Positions 29,988 through 36,652 of a stretch of 54,795 bases of DNA are shown here, in pieces. The notes beneath the pieces were generated by a model. The model was given only the letters and a program-made list of their open reading frames with translations. It made no database searches and was not told the DNA's origin. The translations under genes and the position numbers were made by a program. Numbering within the stretch: position 1 is the stretch's first letter; the number at the start of each line of letters is the position of its first letter. This DNA comes from Alphaproteobacteria bacterium (GTDB taxonomy: Bacteria > Pseudomonadota > Alphaproteobacteria > Micavibrionales > Micavibrionaceae): assembly GCA_023140215.1 (NCBI GenBank), contig JAGLMC010000007.1, forward strand, positions 1 to 54,795, in the 5' to 3' direction.

Positions 29988-30014
29988 AAAAATATTTAAA
30001 GCTAAGCATTTAGC
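29988..30014 (-). terminator. Intrinsic terminator candidate after pheT
   Basis: On the minus strand, just after the pheT stop, GCTAA pairs with TTAGC around a 4-base loop (30001-30014). It is followed by TTTAAATATTTTT. The stem is only 5 bp, but the position and T-rich tail are right. Confidence 0.45.
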
Positions 30015-30021
30015 AGGAGTT

Positions 30022-32445
30022 TTATCCTCGTAATTTTCCGCCGATTTTCTTTTCTACATTAGCTATAATTTTTTGTGACAGGACTTCAATATCTTTATCG
30101 GTTAATGTTTGGTCTTTGGGCTGTATGATAACATTGAGAGCAATAGATTTTTTACCGTCCTCGACACCTTTTCCTTGATAAATATCGAAAATTTGTGCGT
30201 CTTTAATTAGATTTTTATCAATACTTATTACGGCTCGTAAAAGGTTTGATGCTTCAATATTTTCATCAACCAGAAAAGCAAAATCACGCTCTATAGGTTG
30301 TAGCGGTTCAAGTTTAAGATATTTCTTTTCTGTACTGGCTTTTTTCTTTGACTCTGTTTTCTTTGATTCCGGAATATTTTGTAAGAAAACTTCAAACCCA
30401 ATGATAGGCGTTTTAATGTTCATTTGCTCTATAATTTCCGGATGCAATTCACCAAAGTAGGCTAGGACATTAGATCCAAGTCGCAGCGTTCCGGAGCGTC
30501 CCGGGTGGAAATAATCTGGAGCATCTCGTGTTATTTGTGCATTTGTAGCTGGCGCTCCGCATGCTTCGAGCGCAGCAATTGCATCAGCTTTTGCATCATA
30601 AATATCTACAGCTCGACTGGTGTTTTTATCGCTCCAGTGACGCGCAGTATTTCTTCCGGCACGAATTCCGGCAGCCATTATTTTTTGTCCTTCAGGATTT
30701 ACAGATTCAAAGACAGGGCCAACTTCACAAAGAGCTACATCATTGTATCCACGTGTTTCATTTTGTGTGGCAGCTTGAATAAGGTTTGGTAAAATTGATG
30801 GTCGCATTACATCAATTTCTGAAGAGATTGGATTTTGAATGGTAATAGCTGCAAGTTTTTTATTGTCGTTAATACTAAAAGCTTGGGCTTGTTCATGTCC
30901 TAGAAATGACCATGTAACACATTCGTTAAGACCACGCGCTGTTAATGCATTACGTGCTTTGCGTAGTTTGGTTAAAAGTGGAGTTTCTGCCGGTGTGCCT
31001 GTGTTAGAGCCATATACAGAACGCGATGGAATTTTATCAAATCCTATAATTCGGATAATTTCTTCCGTTATATCAGCTTTGCCAAAAACATCTCCGCGCC
31101 ATGGTGGTGGTGTTATAGACAGTATTTTATTTCCTGATATATTAAAACCCAGTGCTTCTAAAATTGTTTTTTGTTGAGCTTGCTCAATGTTAATGCCAAT
31201 GAGTTGTTTGACGTAGTTTGTGTCATACTCAATGTTGTGTTTCCAATCTGGAACTTTTCCAGCTTGCACAACTTCACTTACTTCACCTCCGCAAAATTCC
31301 AGTATTAAGCGCGTAGCTATTTCCATTCCTGCAAAGGTAAATTCAGGGTCAATACCGCGCTCAAATCGGTAGCGTGCATCACTTTCAATGCTCAAATCAC
31401 GACCGGTTCGTGCAATGCGTTCCGGTTTAAAATATGCTGTTTCAAGGAAAACATTAGTAGTTTCTTTTTCTGAGCCGGTTGATACACCACCAATAACGCC
31501 ACCTAAACCAATCAAATTGTTATCATCATAAATACCGATTGATCCGTTTCCCACATCTTCATAGGTTTTATCATTAAGAGCTTCCAGTTTTTCGCCACTC
31601 TTTGTTTCGCGCACAGTTATATTTCCATTAATTTTGTCGGCATCATAAACATGCAGTGGGCGACATTGATCTATGCTCATAAAGTTTGTGATATCAACTA
31701 GAGCTGAAATCGGGCGCAGGCCAATAGCTTTAAGTAGTTGCTGAAACCATTTCGGCGATTGTACGTTTTTAACGCCTTTAATTGTGCGACCTAGAAATAA
31801 CGGGCAGCCGTCTTTATCTTCAATTTTTACATTTATGCTGGATTTAAAAGATCCTGTAACTGCGCTTTCGTCTTGCGCTCTTAAATTTCCCAATCCAGCG
31901 GCGGCTAAATCTCTAGCAATACCGCGTACTCCTGCACAATCAGCGCGGTTTGGTGTTAAAGCTATGTCAATGATAGGATCATCAAGTCCGAAAATTTGAG
32001 CCATTGGTGTGCCGATTTCAATATTATTATCAAGTTCGATAATTCCTTCATGTTCGTCTGATAGACACATTTCACGCTCTGATACCATCATGCCGTTACT
32101 TTCTATGCCACGGATTTTTGTTTTCTTTAGCGTAACTTCTAGTCCGGGAATATATGTTCCTTCCGATGCAAAAATGCCTTTCATTCCTGCTTTGGCATTT
32201 GGCGCACCACAAACAACTTGTACGGAATCTGAATCTTTTGTTTTTACGCTTAGAACTTTAAGCTTATCTGCATTCGGGTGGGGATTGGCAGTTATAATTT
32301 CAGCTACAGTAAATGGAGCAAAACTTTTTGCACGATCTTCCAGATCTTCTAATTCCAGACCGATTGCGGTTAATTTATCGCAAATTTCTTCCAGAGATGC
32401 GTTTGTATCTAAATGTCTTTTAAGCCAGTTAAGTGTGAACTTCAT
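30022..32445 (-). CDS. pheT: Phenylalanine-tRNA ligase beta subunit
   Basis: Large subunit of the (alpha-beta)2 PheRS, carrying tRNA binding and editing. It has 807 residues, normal for bacteria. It shows the N-terminal EMAP-type tRNA-binding domain (about 40-150, with VVCGAPN), the B3/B4 editing region (ALVDITNF, GLGGVIGG), the B5 domain, the catalytic-like core (ESDARYRFERG, RPSILPNL) and the C-terminal anticodon-binding FDX-ACB domain (ERDFAFLV). It is separated from pheS by a GNAT gene, which is unusual because pheS and pheT are normally adjacent. Confidence 0.96.
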   Translation of the reverse strand: MKFTLNWLKRHLDTNASLEEICDKLTAIGLELEDLEDRAKSFAPFTVAEIITANPHPNADKLKVLSVKTKDSDSVQVVCGAPNAKAGMKGIFASEGTYIPGLEVTLKKTKIRGIESNGMMVSEREMCLSDEHEGIIELDNNIEIGTPMAQIFGLDDPIIDIALTPNRADCAGVRGIARDLAAAGLGNLRAQDESAVTGSFKSSINVKIEDKDGCPLFLGRTIKGVKNVQSPKWFQQLLKAIGLRPISALVDITNFMSIDQCRPLHVYDADKINGNITVRETKSGEKLEALNDKTYEDVGNGSIGIYDDNNLIGLGGVIGGVSTGSEKETTNVFLETAYFKPERIARTGRDLSIESDARYRFERGIDPEFTFAGMEIATRLILEFCGGEVSEVVQAGKVPDWKHNIEYDTNYVKQLIGINIEQAQQKTILEALGFNISGNKILSITPPPWRGDVFGKADITEEIIRIIGFDKIPSRSVYGSNTGTPAETPLLTKLRKARNALTARGLNECVTWSFLGHEQAQAFSINDNKKLAAITIQNPISSEIDVMRPSILPNLIQAATQNETRGYNDVALCEVGPVFESVNPEGQKIMAAGIRAGRNTARHWSDKNTSRAVDIYDAKADAIAALEACGAPATNAQITRDAPDYFHPGRSGTLRLGSNVLAYFGELHPEIIEQMNIKTPIIGFEVFLQNIPESKKTESKKKASTEKKYLKLEPLQPIERDFAFLVDENIEASNLLRAVISIDKNLIKDAQIFDIYQGKGVEDGKKSIALNVIIQPKDQTLTDKDIEVLSQKIIANVEKKIGGKLRG

Positions 32446-32538
32446 AGTAATAAATTCCGATGTTACGCCTCATTAATTTTATATAGTGCGTATCAATGGA
32501 GGCAAGCAAAGAAACGCTGTTGATTTATATTTTAATGT

Positions 32539-32985
32539 TTAGGTCTTTAAAGGAAATATATGTAACGAAAAATCAAGTTTTATACCAATGTTTTTGTAAA
32601 GCTCTTGTGCTGCTGCATTATTATTTTCTGCGAACCATTGTATGCGTGCCCATTTTTCCTTCTGTCCGATTTTTATAACTCTTTCAACCATGGCTTGTCC
32701 TATGCCTTTTTGTCGATGTTCTGTAGTAACATAAACATCTTGCATGTAACATACCGGCTCGATATAGCCTGTTGTTTGATGTAAAACATAATGCACCAGA
32801 CCTACCATTACTTTGTTTTGAAAGGCTGCTAATCCGTTAATCTGTGATGAAGGATCAATAAGTCGTGACCATGTTTCGGTTGTAACCTTTTTATTTCGAT
32901 TGTTCATATTATTACCGTCCCATAACGGTAGCCAGTCAGGGAAATCATTTGGTTCTATTGGGCGGATTTTTATTGAAGTGGTCAT
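32539..32985 (-). CDS. GNAT-family N-acetyltransferase inserted between pheS and pheT
   Basis: A 148-residue single-domain GNAT. Visible are the beta4 segment YMQDVYV, the acetyl-CoA pyrophosphate loop EHRQKGIGQAMVE (Q/RxxGxG/A) and the C-terminal WFAENNNAAAQELYKNIG, with the asparagine-tyrosine signature. The substrate is unknown. It follows pheS by 21 bases and precedes pheT by 93 bases, so it should be transcribed with them. Confidence 0.88.
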   Translation of the reverse strand: MTTSIKIRPIEPNDFPDWLPLWDGNNMNNRNKKVTTETWSRLIDPSSQINGLAAFQNKVMVGLVHYVLHQTTGYIEPVCYMQDVYVTTEHRQKGIGQAMVERVIKIGQKEKWARIQWFAENNNAAAQELYKNIGIKLDFSLHIFPLKT

Positions 32986-33006
32986 TTTATTTTTTAATTT
33001 TTTGTA

Positions 33007-34116
33007 TTATTGTCCGGTTGCACTATTCGGTCTATCAAATGGATCAAAGCCATAATGATCGAGCCATCTTGTGTCACTGTCAAAAAATGTCCGCAAATCA
33101 GATATTCCGTATTTAAGCATTGTTGCACGTTCTAGTCCCATGCCAAAGGCAAAACCTTGATATATTTCCGGATTAACTCCGCAATTAGTTAGAACATTGC
33201 AATGCACCATACCTGCTCCGAGAATTTCCATCCATTTTTGATCGTTTGGGTTATCCGCGAGACCTAACTTTATTCCCTCTCCTTTTTTGAAATATCCGAT
33301 ATCTACTTCTGCGCCCGGTTCTACAAAAGGGAAGAATGACGGACGGAAACGTACAGGTAAATCATCAATCTTGAAAAAGGCGCGGACAAAATCCGTTAAG
33401 CATCCTTTTAAGTGCGCCATGGTGATATCTTTATCAACGCATATACATTCCATTTGGTGGAACATTGGTGTGTGCGTCATGTCCCAATCAGAGCGGTATG
33501 TACGGCCAAAACAAATTGTTTTGAATGGCGGCTCGTTGTTTTCCATATGACGAATTTGTACTGATGAAGTATGTGTACGCAGGAGTTTTCTTGTGTCTCC
33601 TGATTTTTGTTCCGGCTCTACTTTAGCAGGATTATTAAGGAAAAAAGTATCTTGCATTTCACGCGCAGGATGACCCGGTGGGAAGTTTAGTGCTGTGAAA
33701 TTATGCCAGTCATCTTCAATATCCGGCCCTTCGGCAACAGTAAAACCCATAGCACCAAAAATTGTTACCAGTTCATCCATTGTTTGGGAAATAGGGTGAA
33801 TATGTCCTTTTCGTTCCGGACGTATGGAAAGAGTAATATCTAGCTGTTCTGTGGCTAGTCGCTCTTCCATTTCAACTTTTTTCAGTACTTTTTCTTGTTT
33901 TTTTAGCTGATTTGTTATTTCATTTTTGAGTACATTTAATTCTTGCCCTTTGGTTTTGCGCTCTTCCGGTGTCATAGATCCAAGTGTTTTCATCAGGGCA
34001 GTAACGCGTCCTTTTTTTCCAAGAGCTGATATGCGTATATCATCAAGAGCTTGCAGGTCATTGGCTGCTTCGATCTGGGTTGTTAGTTCGGTTTTTAATG
34101 TGTTTATATTTGTCAT
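33007..34116 (-). CDS. pheS: Phenylalanine-tRNA ligase alpha subunit
   Basis: Catalytic subunit of PheRS, charging tRNA-Phe. The N-terminal coiled-coil arm (about 1-95) is followed by the class II core: motif 1 region HPISQTMDELV, GPDIEDDWHNF, motif 2 FKTICFGRTYRSD with THTPMFHQME, and motif 3 GFAFGMGLERATMLKYG. The 369 residues are somewhat longer than average. An intrinsic-terminator-like hairpin lies 60-90 bases upstream, separating it from the HAD gene. Confidence 0.96.
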   Translation of the reverse strand: MTNINTLKTELTTQIEAANDLQALDDIRISALGKKGRVTALMKTLGSMTPEERKTKGQELNVLKNEITNQLKKQEKVLKKVEMEERLATEQLDITLSIRPERKGHIHPISQTMDELVTIFGAMGFTVAEGPDIEDDWHNFTALNFPPGHPAREMQDTFFLNNPAKVEPEQKSGDTRKLLRTHTSSVQIRHMENNEPPFKTICFGRTYRSDWDMTHTPMFHQMECICVDKDITMAHLKGCLTDFVRAFFKIDDLPVRFRPSFFPFVEPGAEVDIGYFKKGEGIKLGLADNPNDQKWMEILGAGMVHCNVLTNCGVNPEIYQGFAFGMGLERATMLKYGISDLRTFFDSDTRWLDHYGFDPFDRPNSATGQ

Positions 34117-34160
34117 TAGCTCTTTGCGCTCATCTTCTGACGATATTTTTATGTTTTATC

Positions 34161-34200
34161 GTTTGTGCATTGTCAGGGAATAAAGCCAAACGATTACAGT
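34161..34200 (+). repeat. 40-base dispersed repeat, copy next to pheS
   Basis: It resembles 34931-34970 base for base over most of its length (shared TTGTC, AATAAAGC, AAAC, TA and AGT), and also the right arm of the element at 22681-22720. It lies on the pheS side of the HAD gene; the related copy lies on the other side in the same orientation. Part of it also forms the hairpin at 34185-34205. Confidence 0.55.
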
Positions 34201-34205
34201 TTGGC
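34179..34205 (-). terminator. Intrinsic terminator candidate after the HAD gene
   Basis: On the minus strand GCCAAAC and GTTTGGC form a perfect 7-bp stem around TGTAATC, followed by TTTATT. It begins about 18 bases after the HAD stop codon and lies upstream of pheS. It could equally serve as an attenuator for pheS-pheT, but no phenylalanine-rich leader peptide is visible. Confidence 0.5.
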
Positions 34206-34223
34206 TGTTGTAACATGCCGGCT

Positions 34224-34907
34224 TTAGTGTGGTAAACCCCATTTTTGTGTTAGGAGAGGGCGAATGGCATTTAAATTATGAATAACATGATTGGGATTTG
34301 AGTGTTTTAGTCGTTTTTCAGTAATGTAGCCGTCTGTAATTCCTATAGAAGTTAATCCTAAATTACGTCCTATATCCGGCTCTTCCATTGAATCTCCGAT
34401 AATAATTGTGTCTTGCGGTTTAAAATGTTGTTTATTCATATATTCAGATAATCGTCCTGTTTTGGTTGTGTTTTCGAGAATAGTTGTACCATTGCAATTA
34501 TGCGCAGATACATAGTGGAATAAATCTTCCATTTTTAAGCGCTTTAAATGTTTGTTGATATGCACAGTGCGGTAATTGCTTAAGATAATTGACGTTATGT
34601 TGTGGCCTTGTAGCCATTTCAGTAAGGAACGTGCACCTTGTCGTGTGCGTGCATTAGAGGCGAGTTCTTCGTATGCGCTTTGATAAATTTCATTAGCCTT
34701 ATCTTTGTGTTCAAGTACATGATTAACATTCAGTCCGTTGAGTTTATAAAAATGCATGATCGGGAATGTGAAGGTTTCCCGATATTGTTTGAGGCTGATT
34801 CCCGGATGATTATAAAATTCAAGGCATGTGTTGCCCGCTTTCCAGCTATGGAGCGTGTCTGAAAGTATTGTACCGTTCCAATCAAATACTACTAATTTAT
34901 GTTTCAT
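34224..34907 (-). CDS. HAD-superfamily hydrolase between rplT and pheS
   Basis: The 227 residues carry motif I FDWNGT (D9 nucleophile; the +2 acid position is asparagine, as in several phosphoglycolate-phosphatase-like groups). An alpha-helical cap follows, then motif II ILSNY, a motif III lysine probably in TTKTGRL, and motif IV IIGDSMEEPDIG. It is probably a small-molecule phosphatase of unknown substrate. It splits the common rplT-pheS-pheT order and is bracketed by two copies of a 40-base repeat in the same orientation, which suggests later insertion. Confidence 0.85.
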   Translation of the reverse strand: MKHKLVVFDWNGTILSDTLHSWKAGNTCLEFYNHPGISLKQYRETFTFPIMHFYKLNGLNVNHVLEHKDKANEIYQSAYEELASNARTRQGARSLLKWLQGHNITSIILSNYRTVHINKHLKRLKMEDLFHYVSAHNCNGTTILENTTKTGRLSEYMNKQHFKPQDTIIIGDSMEEPDIGRNLGLTSIGITDGYITEKRLKHSNPNHVIHNLNAIRPLLTQKWGLPH

Positions 34908-34930
34908 TCTTTATTCGTTGCTGTTTGTTT

Positions 34931-34970
34931 CTTGTGCCCTTGTCAAAAAATAAAGCTAAACAACTATAGT
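34931..34970 (+). repeat. 40-base dispersed repeat, copy next to rplT
   Basis: Second copy of the 34161-34200 repeat, on the other side of the HAD gene. Its CTTGTGCC, AAAAATAAAGC and ACTATA blocks match the right arm of the 22609-22716 element. On the minus strand it follows rplT by 13 bases and includes TTATTTTTT, so it may also contribute to termination after rplT. Confidence 0.55.
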
Positions 34971-34982
34971 ATATTTCCAGTA

Positions 34983-35360
34983 TTAAGCTGCGGATTTTTC
35001 AGCTTTTTTCAAAGCATCATTAGCTTGCTTGGCTATTTCTGAGAAGCCTTTTTCATCATGGATTGCAATCTCGGATAAAGATTTGCGATCTAGCTCAATG
35101 CCACTTAGTTTTAGACCATGCATTAATGTTGAGTATTTTAGTCCATGAATGCGTGCAGCAGCATTAATACGTTGAATCCATAATGCGCGGAAAGTACGTT
35201 TTTTATTGCGACGATCGCGGTAAGCATATTGTCCGGCTTTTTCTACCGCTTGAACGGCAGTGCGAAAACAATTTTTCCGGCGACCATAATAGCCTTTTGC
35301 TTGTTTAATAATTTTTTTGTGTCTTGCGTGGGCGCGAGCGCCTCCTTTAACTCTGGCCAT
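34983..35360 (-). CDS. rplT: 50S ribosomal protein L20
   Basis: Early-assembly 23S rRNA-binding protein. It has 125 residues, starting [16 protein letters not shown] with the classic [22 protein letters not shown] and [11 protein letters not shown] segments. Its start overlaps the rpmI stop by one base. In other bacteria L20 represses its own operon by binding the leader; I cannot confirm such a site here. Confidence 0.97.
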   Translation of the reverse strand: MARVKGGARAHARHKKIIKQAKGYYGRRKNCFRTAVQAVEKAGQYAYRDRRNKKRTFRALWIQRINAAARIHGLKYSTLMHGLKLSGIELDRKSLSEIAIHDEKGFSEIAKQANDALKKAEKSAA

Positions 35361-35605
35361 TATTTATCTCCTTCAGCGACTCTTGTGGCTGCTTTCTTTT
35401 TCTTGCGGGAATAGGGCAAGAAATTACGTAAAACAATGCGGGCATCCGGTTTTGACAATACACTTGTACCGCGAGCTTTTCGCTTCATTGATTTTGGTTT
35501 GTTCATTTGCATGTGGCGCATAAAAGCTTGGCCGGCTTTTACTTTGCCGAATTTGGTGACTTTAAATCGCTTCTTAGCACCAGATTTGGTTTTCATCTTC
35601 GGCAT
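35360..35605 (-). CDS. rpmI: 50S ribosomal protein L35 with C-terminal extension
   Basis: Starts [15 protein letters not shown], the family signature, and runs to RNFLPY, where most L35 proteins end. A further 15 residues, rich in lysine ([11 protein letters not shown]), bring it to 81 residues against the usual 65-67. The gene is coupled to rplT through a one-base overlap. infC, the usual upstream partner, is absent. An AAGGAG-like site lies before the ATG. Confidence 0.96.
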   Translation of the reverse strand: MPKMKTKSGAKKRFKVTKFGKVKAGQAFMRHMQMNKPKSMKRKARGTSVLSKPDARIVLRNFLPYSRKKKKAATRVAEGDK

Positions 35606-35752
35606 TTTTTCTCCTTAATAGTCGTTTGTAGACTCAAGTCTGTCATTTGTTAATAGCCGAGGCAGCCGATATTTTCGCCAGACTATTCATGAATGATCGG
35701 TTTATACACTTTGAATAGACAGAAAAGCAAGAATAAAATTGATTGTGCTATG

Positions 35753-36526
35753 TTAGCTGTATTTCTTAATAAATTGTGTGATGTGGTAAAACATCATTTT
35801 ACGGTGGTTTAATTTTTGTAAGCCATGCTCTCCATCATGAAATGTAGTTATTTCTATGCGCTTAGAGTTCATATGTTTTTTAGCTATTTCAATATGTTCC
35901 ATAGTAATAATTTTATCTTTTACACCTTGCATGATAATGGTTGGGACATTGAGTTTTCTGAGCGTGTGGTTGATTTTTTCTTTTTTGAGTTCTTTAATGA
36001 AATCCAGACCATATTTTTGATTTTTATCTTTTATGTAACCTCTGCTTTTATCATCTGAGTCTAATATTTTATTTGCAAAATGTAGTTTGTAATAGCTTTT
36101 TAAATCAAGAATAGGCCATAAAAGTACAATAGCATTGAGATTTAAAGTTATATTCATAAGTGCAACAGTTGCGCCAACACCCTCTCCAATAAAGATAAAT
36201 TGTTTATAGTTTTTTTGTGTTGCCCAATATAATACGTATTTGAAATCTTCACAGGCTCGCCTTAAAGTAAAATCTTCAGCAAGTCCGTCACTTTCACCAC
36301 AACCACGAAAATCAAAACGTATTGTATCGTATCCATTTTCTTCTAGAATAAATTCCAGATCTCCGTAAAGGTCATTATTACTTGCTTTGTGTCCGGGAAA
36401 GCCATGTGCCATAATAACAAGTGGCGGGTTGTAACCTTTATCATAATCTTGTTTTTTGGATGGATTACTGAATAGCGCTCTGATTTGTTGATCGCCGTGT
36501 GCAGGAATTCGAACTTTTTTTGCCAT
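35753..36526 (-). CDS. Alpha/beta-hydrolase-fold protein lacking the nucleophile serine
   Basis: The 257 residues follow the alpha/beta hydrolase plan: oxyanion loop HGFPGHK at 41-47, FRGCGESDG, a C-terminal acid in GVKDKI and the histidine in GEHGL. At the nucleophile elbow, where GxSxG is expected, the sequence is G114-E-G116-V-G118, so the catalytic serine is replaced by glycine. Hydrolysis by the usual mechanism should be impossible unless another residue substitutes. It stands alone between rpmI and polA on the same strand. Confidence 0.82.
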   Translation of the reverse strand: MAKKVRIPAHGDQQIRALFSNPSKKQDYDKGYNPPLVIMAHGFPGHKASNNDLYGDLEFILEENGYDTIRFDFRGCGESDGLAEDFTLRRACEDFKYVLYWATQKNYKQFIFIGEGVGATVALMNITLNLNAIVLLWPILDLKSYYKLHFANKILDSDDKSRGYIKDKNQKYGLDFIKELKKEKINHTLRKLNVPTIIMQGVKDKIITMEHIEIAKKHMNSKRIEITTFHDGEHGLQKLNHRKMMFYHITQFIKKYS

Positions 36527-36652
36527 AAGAAAATTGTGTTTTGTTAGTGTCTAGTCGACAAGTTTATAGTATAGTTGATTCATAAGATATCACTAAAGTG
36601 TATAATATAGCGTGGTTATTTTATATCGCATAGGTTGTATGTGTATATGAAA

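Noticed and set aside
34117-34223. Phenylalanine attenuator with leader peptide upstream of pheS
   Set aside because: A terminator-like hairpin exists, but no short frame with consecutive phenylalanine codons precedes it.
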